In this document: positions 15,056-23,310 of the stretch, one piece after another
Numbering within the stretch: position 1 is the first letter of the stretch
Layout of the letters: every line of letters begins with the position of its first letter
Assembly (NCBI GenBank): GCA_033763575.1
Contig: JANRKF010000026.1
Span: 118,567 to 182,566, forward strand
Direction of reading: 5' to 3'
Source of the DNA: JANRKF01 sp033763575
GTDB lineage: Bacteria > Pseudomonadota > Alphaproteobacteria > Rickettsiales > SXRF01
Length of the DNA stretch: 64,000 nt
Translations under genes and position numbers: made by a program
Notes under the pieces: generated by a model
Told to the model about the DNA's origin: nothing
What the model saw: the letters and a program-made list of their open reading frames with translations, nothing else
The model's database searches: none

Positions 15056-16026
15056 AGCAGCCCTGCGATGTAACTGATCTGTGCGTCCAGCACTTCCGGG
15101 TTGCCGAATTCCAGCGCGATATCGACCACCACCACCTTGTCCTTGAAGCCACGCGGCAGCCGCACGAAATCCTTGCGCGTCGTCACCATATAGGCCTTTT
15201 CCTTCGAGGCGATTTCGGCGAGCGGCAGCAGCGTGTCATGCCGGTAATGGAGATGGTCGCCGTAGGCGGCGAATTCGATGACGCGGGCGCCCAGCCCGAT
15301 CAATGTCGCCATGAATTTTTCCGGAAAAGCGATGCCGCAAAACGCCACCACCTTCTGGCCCTGCAGCCGCTCGGCGAGCCCGGTCACCCTGGTGCGGGCG
15401 AATAATACCGGGCGGTCGTCGGGCAGGGGGATCGCGCCTTGTTTGGGGTTGATAAGCACGATGCTGTGGGCGCGTTTGACCGCGCTGGAAAACCGCTCAC
15501 GCAACGGGCCCGCCGGGAATAAAAGGCCGTTGCCGAAACCGACGGTGCCGTCGACCACCAGGAAGGAAAAATCCTTGAAGATTTTTTTGTTCTGGAAGCC
15601 GTCATCGAAGATGAGAAGTTTCGCTCCTTTGGCGATGGCATATTGGGCGGCCTGCAACCGGTTTTTCCCGACGACGGTCGGCAGCACCTGCGAAAGCAGC
15701 AGTGGCTCGTCGCCCACCTCGTAGCTGCGGTGTCTTTCGGGGTTGACCATGACGGGGCCGTCGGCGCGCCCGCCATACCCTCGGCTCACATAAAAAGCGG
15801 CGATATTTTTTTCCTTGAGCATGGCGCCGATATGCAGCGCCATCGGCGTTTTACCGCCTCCTCCGGCGGTGACGTTACCGATGCAGACGACCGGCACCGG
15901 AAGTTTCACCTGCACCGTGAAGGCGCGCCGGACCATATAACCCAGCGCATACAGCGCGGAAAACGGCAGGAGCAGGCGTGCTTTGCGTGAGGGCATGGTC
16001 CAGAATCGGGGTGTTTTTATATTCAT
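15052..16026 (-). CDS. lpxK: Tetraacyldisaccharide 4'-kinase
   Basis: LpxK phosphorylates the 4' position of the lipid A precursor at the cytoplasmic face of the inner membrane. The P-loop is present as GNVTAGGGGKTP near residue 55, and YVSRGYGG, VGDEPLLL and IFDDGFQNK follow, all diagnostic for LpxK. I start it at the ATG at 16026, overlapping the waaA stop as ATGA; the earlier in-frame start would add 26 unrelated residues. An N-terminal hydrophobic segment (LLLPFSALYALGYMV) serves as membrane anchor. The length of 324 aa is normal. Confidence 0.94.
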   Translation of the reverse strand: MNIKTPRFWTMPSRKARLLLPFSALYALGYMVRRAFTVQVKLPVPVVCIGNVTAGGGGKTPMALHIGAMLKEKNIAAFYVSRGYGGRADGPVMVNPERHRSYEVGDEPLLLSQVLPTVVGKNRLQAAQYAIAKGAKLLIFDDGFQNKKIFKDFSFLVVDGTVGFGNGLLFPAGPLRERFSSAVKRAHSIVLINPKQGAIPLPDDRPVLFARTRVTGLAERLQGQKVVAFCGIAFPEKFMATLIGLGARVIEFAAYGDHLHYRHDTLLPLAEIASKEKAYMVTTRKDFVRLPRGFKDKVVVVDIALEFGNPEVLDAQISYIAGLL

Positions 16027-17279
16027 GATGCAAGAACCGGGGTAAACATATCCAGAATCATCTGGCTTCCGCCGGATTTTTGCCCAGCGAAGTTTTTCGC
16101 GCAAGCCTGAAATGCACTGCGGATGGCGGCATCGGTGAAAAGCCTGTGCAGGTTGTTGGCGAGCGCCGCAGGGTCTTTCACGATGATCGCGGCGTGGAGC
16201 GCGGCCATGTCGCCGTAGATGTCCTGGAAATTATGCGTATGCGGGCCGGAAAGAATCGCGCAGGCCAGCTGCGCCGGCTCCAGCGGATTCTGCCCGCCAT
16301 GGGCCACCAGCGATCCGCCCATGAACACCACGTCGCACAGCCGGTAAAACAGGCCCAGCTCGCCCAGCGTATCGGCGATATAAAACGCGGTATCACTGGT
16401 GATGGGTTCCTGCTTTGAGCGTAGCGCCACCTTGCCGGAAGACTGCAATTCGCGGGCGATGTCACAGCCGCGTTCGGGGTGGCGCGGCACGATGACGGTA
16501 AGCAGGTTCGGGTGTGCGCCGCGCAGTTCTTTATGTATTTTTGCGACCATCTCCTCCTCGCCCGCATGGGTGCTGGCCGCCAGCCACAGGCGGCGTCCCA
16601 CCACCATTTTCTGCATGGCCAGCAGCTCGCCTTCATGGCATGGCAAAAGCGGCGCGTCATATTTCAAATTGCCGCTGACCATTACGTTCGCCGCGCCCAG
16701 TTTTCTCAGGCGGTCGGCATCCGCTTCGCTCTGGGCAAAACACAGGTGAAAGGCCGAGAGCATTTCCTGCGCCGATGCCGGATATTTTTTCCAGAAGGCG
16801 AAACTGCGCTGCGACATCCGCGCATTAATCAGCGCCATCAGGCAGTGATAGCGCTTGGCGGCAGCGATCAGGTTCGGCCAGAGTTCCGATTCGACAAACC
16901 ACGCCACATCCGGGTGCCAGTGGCGGATAAAACGTTCGGTTGCCTCCGGCGTATCGACGGGCGCGTAGTGATGCAGCACGCCGGGCGGCAGGCGTTTTTT
17001 CATGAGCGCCGCCGAGGTGACGGTGCCGGTGGTGAGTAGAATTCCCAGCGCCGGGAAGCGCTGCTTCAATTGCTGGATGAGGGCCAGCACCGAGTTGGCC
17101 TCGCCGACGCTCGCCGCATGGATCCAGAGCAGCGTGCCTTTCGGGCGGCCATAGCTCGACCTCCCGAAACGCTCGCCGATGCGGCCTTTTTCTTCCTTGC
17201 CGCGCAGGCCGCGCAGGCGCAGCCACCACGGCACCAGCGGTGCTGCCAGGCGGCTTGCGAATCTATAATAGTGCAGCAT
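16023..17279 (-). CDS. waaA: 3-deoxy-D-manno-octulosonic acid transferase (Kdo transferase)
   Basis: WaaA/KdtA adds Kdo residues to lipid IVA. The 418-aa product has the membrane-anchor region near the N-terminus, LLWIHAASVGEANSV with the catalytic Glu, then WFVESELWPNLI, LINARMS, the GNLKYD motif, ASTHAGEEEM, and the C-terminal donor-site block FMGGSLVAHGGQNPLEPA. I chose the ATG at 17279 (M-L-H-Y-Y-R-F); a TTG five codons upstream is also possible. It overlaps the DUF374 gene by 17 bases. Together with lpxK and lpxL the gene shows that the organism makes Kdo-lipid A. Confidence 0.94.
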   Translation of the reverse strand: MLHYYRFASRLAAPLVPWWLRLRGLRGKEEKGRIGERFGRSSYGRPKGTLLWIHAASVGEANSVLALIQQLKQRFPALGILLTTGTVTSAALMKKRLPPGVLHHYAPVDTPEATERFIRHWHPDVAWFVESELWPNLIAAAKRYHCLMALINARMSQRSFAFWKKYPASAQEMLSAFHLCFAQSEADADRLRKLGAANVMVSGNLKYDAPLLPCHEGELLAMQKMVVGRRLWLAASTHAGEEEMVAKIHKELRGAHPNLLTVIVPRHPERGCDIARELQSSGKVALRSKQEPITSDTAFYIADTLGELGLFYRLCDVVFMGGSLVAHGGQNPLEPAQLACAILSGPHTHNFQDIYGDMAALHAAIIVKDPAALANNLHRLFTDAAIRSAFQACAKNFAGQKSGGSQMILDMFTPVLAS

Positions 17280-17925
17280 CGGCCTTCTCCACAAGCTGGT
17301 TCATCGCCTGTTCAACCGCAAGGCGTGCCGCTTCGTCCTCCATGTCTTTTCTGATCGCGACGGGTGCGCCCGCGCCAAAATAAATACGCGAAAACGGCAG
17401 CGCCACCATGAAACGGTCCCAGCTTCGCGCGCGCTTATGGCGGCGGGCGGAAAAGGTGATCGGTATCACCGGCTTGCCGGAAAGCTTGGCGGTAATCGCC
17501 ACGCCGCCTGCCGCCACCTGCAGTGGCCCGCGTGGGCCATCCGGCGTGATCGCGATATTATCGCCGTCGCGCAGTGCGCGCAGCATCGCCATGAAGGCGG
17601 CGCGGCCATTCTTGCTGGTCGATCCGGCGATCGTTTTGAAGCGGAATTCGCGCATCACGTCGGAAATAAAAACGCCGTCGCGATGCTGCGAGATCAGCAC
17701 ATGCATGACATGGCCCGGCGGGCACAGGCAGGGCATCAGCATCATGCGCCCGTGCCAGAAGGCGAAGATGGCGTTCTCCTCGCCGCGCATATAGCGGGCG
17801 GCGTCGGGATGGATGTCATAACGCCTGAGGCCGGTGATATAGACCAGCCGGATATACTGGGCGATCAGCCACACCGAGATGCGGTGCACGGCGTGCGATT
17901 TGAGCAGGGGTTTTAACGCTTTCAC
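17263..17925 (-). CDS. DUF374 lysophospholipid acyltransferase family protein
   Basis: A 220-aa member of the LPLAT superfamily (DUF374). The motif AFWHGRMMLMP supplies the HxxxxD-like site, followed by ISQHRDGVFIS, the STSKNGRAAFMAML helix and the strongly conserved ITPDGPRGPLQVA. The family is usually encoded beside waaA and lpxK in alphaproteobacteria. It is presumed to act in lipid A or phospholipid acylation, but its substrate has not been settled. It overlaps pmbA by four bases and waaA by 17. Confidence 0.85.
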   Translation of the reverse strand: MKALKPLLKSHAVHRISVWLIAQYIRLVYITGLRRYDIHPDAARYMRGEENAIFAFWHGRMMLMPCLCPPGHVMHVLISQHRDGVFISDVMREFRFKTIAGSTSKNGRAAFMAMLRALRDGDNIAITPDGPRGPLQVAAGGVAITAKLSGKPVIPITFSARRHKRARSWDRFMVALPFSRIYFGAGAPVAIRKDMEDEAARLAVEQAMNQLVEKADAALL

Positions 17926-19274
17926 GCGTTGCTTCCCGCCACCGCCATGCCGTCGATAAGAAGCGATGGCGCGTTGGTGGCATAATCGAATCGCAAATCA
18001 TCGGCGGGGATCATGCGCGCAAACATATCGCGCAGATGTCCGGCGATGGTGATTTCGGCGACCGGCGCGGCGATCTCGCCATGTTCGACCAGGAAGCCGG
18101 AGACGCCCTGGCTGTAATCGCCGGTGATGGTGTTGATGCCGGTGCCGAAGGTTTCGGTGATGAAGAGGCCGTTGCCCATTTGTTTCATCAGCGCTTCCGG
18201 GGAGGCCGCGCCCGCTTCCATGTATAAATTGGTGGAAGACGGTGAGGGCACGGAGCCGAGGCCGCGGGTGGCGTGGCCGGTGGTGGCAAGGTCGAGGGCG
18301 CCAGCGCTTCGTGTATCGAGTATCCACGAGGCGAGGATGCCGTCTTCGACCACCTGCAGTTTTTTGGTGGCGACCGCTTCGCCGTCGAACGGCTTGGAGG
18401 CGAGGCCGCGCTTGCGCAGCGGATCGTCGATGATGGTGATGCCGGGGGCGAAGATGCGTTTGCCCATGTCGCCGCGCAGGAAGCTCGATCCGCGGACGAT
18501 GCTGCTGCCGTTGATCGCCGAGGCGAGCGCCGAGAGCAGCTGGCGGCTGGTGCGCGGGTCGTAGAGCACGGGCATGGTGCCGCTTTTGGCCTTGCGCGGG
18601 TGGAGCCGTTTGATGGCGCGGTGCGCGGCATTCTCGCCGATCATTTTGGCGGCTTTCAGGTCGCTGACATGGCGGGCGGTGGTGAAATCGTAATCGCGCT
18701 GCATGCCGGTGCCGCTTCCGGCGAGTACCGAGGCGGAAAGGGAGGCATGGCTGGTGGCGTAGTCGCGTGCGAAGCGGATGCTGCCGTCGGAGGCGATCAT
18801 CAGCCCGATATTGCTGCGGCTGTAGCCGGCGTCGGCCCCTTCCGAATTGGTGATGCCGGGAATGGAAAGCGCCGCGTCCTCCGCTTCTTTCGCCTGCGCG
18901 AACAGCCAGTCGGCGGCGGGCTCCACCGGATCGCACAGATCGAGCGCCGGGGGAGCTTTAGCATACAGCTCCTCACTGGCCAGCCGCGAGAGGGCATCGG
19001 GCGGGGCGACCTTGGCCATGCGGACGGCGGAATCGGCAAGATTTTTGAGGGATTTCAATGAAATATCGGTGGAGGACACCATCGCCTGCCGCTCGCCGAC
19101 GAAGGTTCGCAGCGTGATGGCCCGGCTTTCCGAGCGCTCCAGCCCTTCGAGCACGCCGCCCCGGCAGCTTAAGGAGATATCGGTGGTGTCGAACCACACG
19201 GCGTCGGCTTTTTCTGCGCCCAGCGACATCGCGATGCCGATCATAGATTCAAGTGTGGAGTGCCATTCGGACAT
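17922..19274 (-). CDS. pmbA: Metalloprotease-family protein PmbA/TldE
   Basis: PmbA (TldE) pairs with TldD in a heterodimeric peptidase that processes small peptides and unfolded proteins; the PmbA subunit itself lacks the HExxxH metal site, and none is seen here. Family features are the N-terminal EKADAVWFDTTDISLSCRGG, the central NIGLMIASDGS, SGTMPVLYDPRTSRQLLSAL, and the C-terminal glycine-rich ITGDYSQGVSGFLVEHGEI. The start at 19274 gives 450 aa, the expected length; 13 further in-frame codons upstream look unrelated. tldD is not in the window. Confidence 0.92.
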   Translation of the reverse strand: MSEWHSTLESMIGIAMSLGAEKADAVWFDTTDISLSCRGGVLEGLERSESRAITLRTFVGERQAMVSSTDISLKSLKNLADSAVRMAKVAPPDALSRLASEELYAKAPPALDLCDPVEPAADWLFAQAKEAEDAALSIPGITNSEGADAGYSRSNIGLMIASDGSIRFARDYATSHASLSASVLAGSGTGMQRDYDFTTARHVSDLKAAKMIGENAAHRAIKRLHPRKAKSGTMPVLYDPRTSRQLLSALASAINGSSIVRGSSFLRGDMGKRIFAPGITIIDDPLRKRGLASKPFDGEAVATKKLQVVEDGILASWILDTRSAGALDLATTGHATRGLGSVPSPSSTNLYMEAGAASPEALMKQMGNGLFITETFGTGINTITGDYSQGVSGFLVEHGEIAAPVAEITIAGHLRDMFARMIPADDLRFDYATNAPSLLIDGMAVAGSNA

Positions 19275-19390
19275 AAGTGGCTCGTTTCTATAGGAAAACC
19301 CTGCCATACGCAATGCTTTACCCGGAAACGGTTATTTTAGGGTGTGTATAACGCTGCATTTGGCGTATAATGGAGCGCGGAGTAGCAGCT

Positions 19391-19774
19391 ATGAAACACG
19401 AAGACGGCACATCGAGACCAAAGATACACCGCTTGCCACAAAGCAAGATTCATCAGGGAGAGTTGTATGTTTCCCGTGCGGTGCTCGTCGTGTGTCTGGC
19501 GCTGTTGCTGGTGGCGGTGATTCCGGCGCTGTGGTCGTTCCGCACGGTGGGAAAAAGCACGATTGCCAGCAGCATCCCCCCGTCGCAGGCGCAGGTTATC
19601 GCGCCCACGGCGAATCCGGTGGAAGGCATTCCGGTGCGGGACGAAACGGGGGCGATGGTGGGGCAACTGGCGAAAATGCCTGCCGATGTGGAAAAGGGCG
19701 CTTCGATCAACAGCGTATCGAAAGTCGATCCGCAGTCGGGCAAGGAGCTGATGAAAATCATTGGTAAATACTGA
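19391..19774 (+). CDS. Uncharacterised single-pass membrane protein
   Basis: A 127-aa protein that I do not recognise. A basic N-terminus of about 25 residues is followed by one membrane helix (about residues 30-50, VSRAVLVVCLALLLVAVIPAL) and a periplasmic tail rich in Ser, Pro and Val. The start at 19391 has GGAG about nine bases upstream. It ends one base before the TAXI-family gene, so the two are very likely co-transcribed and may work together. There are no cysteines or repeats. It is not a TRAP transporter membrane subunit, which would have many helices. Confidence 0.65.
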   Translation: MKHEDGTSRPKIHRLPQSKIHQGELYVSRAVLVVCLALLLVAVIPALWSFRTVGKSTIASSIPPSQAQVIAPTANPVEGIPVRDETGAMVGQLAKMPADVEKGASINSVSKVDPQSGKELMKIIGKY

Positions 19775-19775
19775 T

Positions 19776-20744
19776 ATGTTGCGCGTTCTGATGACGTTGC
19801 TGGCACTTGCCTGGTGGCCGACGCAGACAGCGGCGGCGGAGCTGGTATCGCTCATGACCGGCCCGAAGACCGGCACCTATTACGCCATCGGCAAGGACAT
19901 GGCGGCGGTGCTTCCGGATAGCGATCTTGCGATCGAGTTGCGCGCTTCCGAAGGTTCGGTGGAGAATATCAAACGCATCGACAGCACGAAAAAAGTGACG
20001 CTCGGCATCGTCCAGTCCGATGTCATGGGTTTCCTCCGGCGCTCGCAGAACGCGCAGTCGAAGCAGGTGGCGTCGCGCCTGCGCGTCGTCTCCCCGTTTT
20101 ATCAGGAAGAAGTGCATGTGCTGGCGCGTGACGAGATCGAGGATTTCAGCGATTTACAGGGCAAAAGGGTGGCGGTCGGCGAGGAGGGCAGCGGCCATAT
20201 GCTGACGGCGGTGAATCTGTTTGCCATCGAGCAGATCGTGCCGTCAGACATCAAGAAAATCTCGCCGGAGGAGGGCATCGTCGCCGTGCTCAAGGGCGAC
20301 CTGGACGCGGTGATTTTTGTCGGCGGCAAGCCGGTGAAGATTTTCAAGAATATGGAAGGCCTGACCAGTCCGGAAAACCAGAAATTCGCCCTGCTGTTGC
20401 AGGCTGTGCATTTCCTGCCGCTCAACAATGCGAAATTTTACGAGGAATATGAGCCGACCGAAATCACCCCGCAGGATTATGATTTTGTGAAATCGATCGT
20501 GCCGACGATTGCGGTGCAGGCGCTTTTGGTCTCGTACGAGCCGCTTGCGGCGCAGGGAAAACAGCAGGAGAAATTCCGGGAATATCGCTGCGATACGCTG
20601 AAAACATTTGCAAGCCGCCTGCGCGGCGTGCTGCCTGAACTCAAGCGGTACGGCCACCCGAAATGGCAGGAGGTCAATCTCTCCGGCGATTCGCTGGGCT
20701 GGCAGAAAGAGGCGTGCGCGGGGGGAGTGCATCCTCCCAAATGA
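19776..20744 (+). CDS. TAXI-family solute-binding protein
   Basis: A 322-aa exported protein with a signal peptide (MLRVLMTLLALAWWPTQTAA, cleavage near residue 20). The opening LVSLMTGPKTGTYYAIGKDMA is the TAXI signature (GTYYxxG), followed by TLGIVQSDVM, LQGKRVAVGEEGSGH and VLKGDLDAVIFVGGKP. TAXI proteins bind solutes such as glutamate or dicarboxylates for TRAP transporters. No TRAP membrane component is adjacent; the only partner is the preceding small membrane protein. The start at 19776 is preferred because it leaves a good signal peptide. It could act as a sensor rather than a transporter subunit. Confidence 0.82.
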   Translation: MLRVLMTLLALAWWPTQTAAAELVSLMTGPKTGTYYAIGKDMAAVLPDSDLAIELRASEGSVENIKRIDSTKKVTLGIVQSDVMGFLRRSQNAQSKQVASRLRVVSPFYQEEVHVLARDEIEDFSDLQGKRVAVGEEGSGHMLTAVNLFAIEQIVPSDIKKISPEEGIVAVLKGDLDAVIFVGGKPVKIFKNMEGLTSPENQKFALLLQAVHFLPLNNAKFYEEYEPTEITPQDYDFVKSIVPTIAVQALLVSYEPLAAQGKQQEKFREYRCDTLKTFASRLRGVLPELKRYGHPKWQEVNLSGDSLGWQKEACAGGVHPPK

Positions 20745-20795
20745 TGCGAAGGCAGTAAGCCTGAGTCCGCCCTGAGCCTGCGGCGGGGTTGGTTA

Positions 20796-20891
20796 TGTCA
20801 TACCGGCGAAGGCCGGTATCCATCGCGCCACGTCTGTGGCGCAGGAAGACAGAAAGAGATGGATGCCAGCATTAGCTTCGCTGGCATGACA
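20796..20891. repeat. Type C double palindrome
   Basis: It begins TGTCATACCGGCGAAGGCCG and closes GCCAGCATTAGCTTCGCTGG plus CATGACA. The two halves are inverted relative to each other, with GGTATCCATC and GATGGATGCC facing inward. The right half matches the palindrome embedded in cca at 9469-9496. Confidence 0.75.
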
Positions 20892-20966
20892 CGCCCTGAC
20901 CGAGATCAAAATAATTTGCAAAAAAAATGCATTACCCCCCTTCCGTGACACGCGAAGGTGGCGCAT

Positions 20967-21124
20967 TATAGCCCTTAACGAAAAATTGGTCATAAAAAAT
21001 TAGGCACGAAGTGCCCTCACCCTGACCCTCTCCCAGAGGGAGAGGGAATGAGCACCTTCTCCCTCTGGGAGAAGGGCGGCGACAGCCTGGATGAGGGCTG
21101 ACTACCTTTTCGTTAAGGGCTATA
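20967..21124. repeat. Fold-back (MITE-like) element with 18-base perfect terminal inverted repeats
   Basis: The ends TATAGCCCTTAACGAAAA (20967-20984) and TTTTCGTTAAGGGCTATA (21107-21124) are exact reverse complements. The interior carries a type D sequence, GCCCTCACCCTGACCCTCTC...GATGAGGGC, with its own CTCTCCCAGAGGGAGAG palindrome. No ORF lies inside. Confidence 0.8.
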
Positions 21125-21126
21125 TA

Positions 21127-21152
21127 TAGCCAATTAACTTTATAATTGGCTA
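21127..21152. repeat. AT-rich stem-loop
   Basis: TAGCCAATTA-ACTTTA-TAATTGGCTA is a perfect 10-base stem directly beside the fold-back element. It lacks a T-run, so a terminator role is uncertain. Confidence 0.6.
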
Positions 21153-21351
21153 TGCAAATCGATGCCGAAAGCACGCCATTCTTATTTTAAAGGTTGGCCG
21201 CGCCGTAGGCAGCGTCCGAATGTGCAAACATTCGGTTAGTTAACTATAGATTTTAGACCCAGCCGGATGCGCGGGCATGCCGAGAGTGGCCCGCGGGGGC
21301 GGAGAATATTAACATATTGAAAAATATAGATAAGTATATGTTTTTTTAGAT

Positions 21352-21435
21352 GAAACAAGCCAAAAATCAGTCGAAACAAGCTTGAAATTAGTCCAAACCA
21401 GCCGAAAACCAGTCTAAATAAGCCTGGAATCAGGC
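21352..21435 (-). repeat. Four 21-base tandem repeats
   Basis: Units start at 21352, 21373, 21394 and 21415, with the pattern xAAACAAGCCxxAAATCAGTC. On the minus strand the period equals seven codons and reads as a hydrophobic heptad (L-F-R-L-I-F-G type) in a 74-codon frame that starts with TTG at 21460, only a few bases after the ribA stop. I see no ribosome-binding site, so translation is doubtful. Confidence 0.75.
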
Positions 21436-21465
21436 GGTTTGCCGGGGAAAATGCCCGCAAAAAAT

Positions 21466-22512
21466 TTAAAAATGCCCGTGCTTGATTTTCTTGGCGTCCA
21501 GATAGGCGTGGTTATGGGCGGTGGCGTCGGTTACCAGCGGCAGCCGCTCGGTCACGGTTATGGCGGGCGGTGAAAGCGCCTCGATTTTGTCGGGGTTGTT
21601 GGTAAGCAGGCGGATGGCGGAAACACCGAGCGATTGCAGCATCGCGCCGGCCAGTGAGAAATCGCGTTCATCGGCGGCGAAACCGAGTTGTTCGTTCGCG
21701 GCGAAGGTGTCCACGCCGTTTTCCTGCAGCGCGTAGGCGCGCAGCTTGCTGGAGATGCCGATGCCGCGGCCTTCCTGGTGCAGGTAAAGCAAAATGCCGC
21801 AGCGCGCTTTTTTCATGTGCGCGAGCGCCTGTTGCAGCTGGCCGCCGCAATCGCAGCGGAGGCTGCCCAGCAGGTCGCCGGTGACGCAGGAAGAATGCAC
21901 CCGCACCAGCGGCGGTTCCTTGCCATGGATATCGCCGATGGTAAGCGCCAGATGTACCGACGCATCGCTGCGGGTGCGGAATCCGGTGAGGGTGGCGTCT
22001 TCTGCGCCTTCGATCGGCAGGGCGACCGTTTCGCCGCGCCGCAGTTCCGCCTTTGGAACAAAGCGGAGCGCTTCTATATCGAGCGCGAATGTTTCCGGGA
22101 ATAGCGTTTCACTCGGAATCCATAGGAGCGCAGGAATGACCGCGGCTTGTTTCGCAAGCGTAATGAGTTCCTTGCCGAAGGCCGGGGAGGGTAAAATGGC
22201 GGGTGGCGCTGCCAGTTTCCCCCGGTTGCCGACTGCCCATTGCCAGCATTGCTCACGCGAGAACCCGCTGGTATCGAGTGCGGCGACGCCGTTTTGCGGT
22301 GCGATCCCGGCGGCGGTGGCGCGGACGGCGGAAAGCAGCAGTTGCGGCTTGAGTGGTGCGAGCGCGACCCAGCTTTCCTCATCCAGGAACTCGACGGGAA
22401 ACGCATAGCCCAGCGCTTTGCCGCCTTCGCACAGGCGTATGCCCTGCTGCAATTGCAGCTCATGCAGCGCCCGGGCGCGTGCCAGCGTATAATGCGTTTC
22501 TTTGGGGTTCAC
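21466..22512 (-). CDS. ribA: GTP cyclohydrolase II
   Basis: RibA opens GTP to start riboflavin synthesis. The catalytic half (about residues 190-345) has the zinc-binding block VRVHSSCVTGDLLGSLRCDC with its three Cys, the HQEGRGIGISSKLRAYALQ loop with the nucleophilic Arg, and LLTNNPDKIEAL. A long N-terminal region of some 180 residues, shared by alphaproteobacterial forms, precedes it and is not the RibB (DHBP synthase) domain. The 348-aa protein ends K-I-K-H-G-H-F. It is transcribed toward the tandem-repeat region and is alone here; no other rib gene is in the window. Confidence 0.9.
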   Translation of the reverse strand: MNPKETHYTLARARALHELQLQQGIRLCEGGKALGYAFPVEFLDEESWVALAPLKPQLLLSAVRATAAGIAPQNGVAALDTSGFSREQCWQWAVGNRGKLAAPPAILPSPAFGKELITLAKQAAVIPALLWIPSETLFPETFALDIEALRFVPKAELRRGETVALPIEGAEDATLTGFRTRSDASVHLALTIGDIHGKEPPLVRVHSSCVTGDLLGSLRCDCGGQLQQALAHMKKARCGILLYLHQEGRGIGISSKLRAYALQENGVDTFAANEQLGFAADERDFSLAGAMLQSLGVSAIRLLTNNPDKIEALSPPAITVTERLPLVTDATAHNHAYLDAKKIKHGHF

Positions 22513-22587
22513 CGGGACTCACCTCTTGTTAAGGAGGGGCTTTATTACTACAATCCATGCGGAAATGGTAGGAGAAATGCGTATTGT

Positions 22588-23163
22588 ATGAATCACGTCG
22601 TCATTCTTTCGGAGGAGAAACTATTTTGCGAGGCGCTGGCCGATGCGGCCAGCCGCGAGCTTGGCGTGGAGGTGACGACGATAGAAAGCGCCAAATCCCT
22701 GGCAAAACTGGAGAGTCACCAGGTGAGCCTGCTGGTGTCGACACTGCCGGTATTGCCGGCATGGCAGGGGCGTGTGCTGCGCTACAAGCCGGGTGTGCCG
22801 CATAAAATCACCGCCATGCTTGACGATATTTTTCGCCAGTTAAATGATGCCCCGGTTTTGCCCCTGCCGCTGAACGATGTCATTATCCTCTCGGAAAAAA
22901 ACAAGAAACTGGAGCGCACCGACACCGGCACCTCGCAGGAGCTCACCGAAAAAGAGCTGGCATTGCTGGTGTTTATCAAGGCCGAGGGTGAGGCGAGCCG
23001 CGAGGATATCCTGAAAAATGTGTGGGGATTCGCGCCCGACGTTGATACCCATACGCTGGAGACCCACATCTATCGCCTGCGGCAAAAATGGCGGGAACTT
23101 GCCGATTATGATTGCATTATCGCCACCGACAAAGGATACCGCTGGCATGACGATCAGGCCTGA
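22588..23163 (+). CDS. Winged-helix transcriptional regulator with degenerate receiver-like N-terminus
   Basis: A 191-aa protein. Residues about 112-188 form an OmpR-type winged helix (TEKELALLVFIKAEGEASRE, ILKNVWGFAPDVDTHTLETH, IYRLRQKW, ATDKGYRW). The first 100 residues have a receiver-like start (MNHVVILSEEKLFCEALADA) but lack the acidic pocket, and I see no obvious phospho-acceptor Asp. No kinase is adjacent. The start at 22588 follows the gap after the divergent ribA gene; a longer frame upstream is antisense to ribA and is rejected. It is probably a phosphorylation-independent DNA-binding protein; its targets are unknown. Confidence 0.75.
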   Translation: MNHVVILSEEKLFCEALADAASRELGVEVTTIESAKSLAKLESHQVSLLVSTLPVLPAWQGRVLRYKPGVPHKITAMLDDIFRQLNDAPVLPLPLNDVIILSEKNKKLERTDTGTSQELTEKELALLVFIKAEGEASREDILKNVWGFAPDVDTHTLETHIYRLRQKWRELADYDCIIATDKGYRWHDDQA

Positions 23164-23182
23164 ATCTTTGGAGAAACCCTAT

Positions 23183-23286
23183 CTGCGGCGGGCAACCTGC
23201 TTGTCGCCGTCGTGCTCGAAACTCACGTACCGCGAGTACGCTCAAGTTTCTGCGCGCGTCGGCTCCGCGTGTTTGCCTCGCCGCAG
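23183..23286. repeat. Fold-back element (type F) upstream of rlmN
   Basis: The outer arms CTGCGGCGGGCAA and TTGCCTCGCCGCAG pair, and the inner part contains GAAACTCACGTAC-CGCGA-GTACGCTCAAGTTTC. The centre GTAC-N5-GTAC is shared with the elements at 42238-42322 and 47891-48067. It lies between the regulator gene and rlmN, so it is probably within the rlmN leader. Confidence 0.7.
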
Positions 23287-23310
23287 CGAGTTTCCTGAGT
23301 ATCCCGCATT

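Larger units (their letters stand above)
20745..21465. other. Repeat-filled intergenic region, no supported gene
   Basis: A 721-base gap between the TAXI gene and ribA (both end here). It holds, in order, a type C double palindrome (20796-20891), a 158-base fold-back element with 18-base perfect ends (20967-21124), an AT-rich hairpin (21127-21152) and four 21-base tandem repeats (21352-21435). Local composition swings from GC-rich to strongly AT-rich. I see no ORF with a credible ribosome-binding site. Confidence 0.7.

Noticed and set aside
17998..18936. A 312-codon minus-strand frame within pmbA
   Set aside because: Arg/His-rich out-of-phase reading of pmbA, which has clear family motifs in the other frame.
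21236..21460. The 74-codon hydrophobic frame after ribA as a firm gene
   Set aside because: It starts with TTG, lacks a ribosome-binding site and depends on tandem repeats; kept only as a finding.
20745..21465. CRISPR array or insertion sequence in the long intergenic region
   Set aside because: The tandem units are directly adjacent without spacers, and there is no transposase frame; the inverted repeats are short fold-backs.
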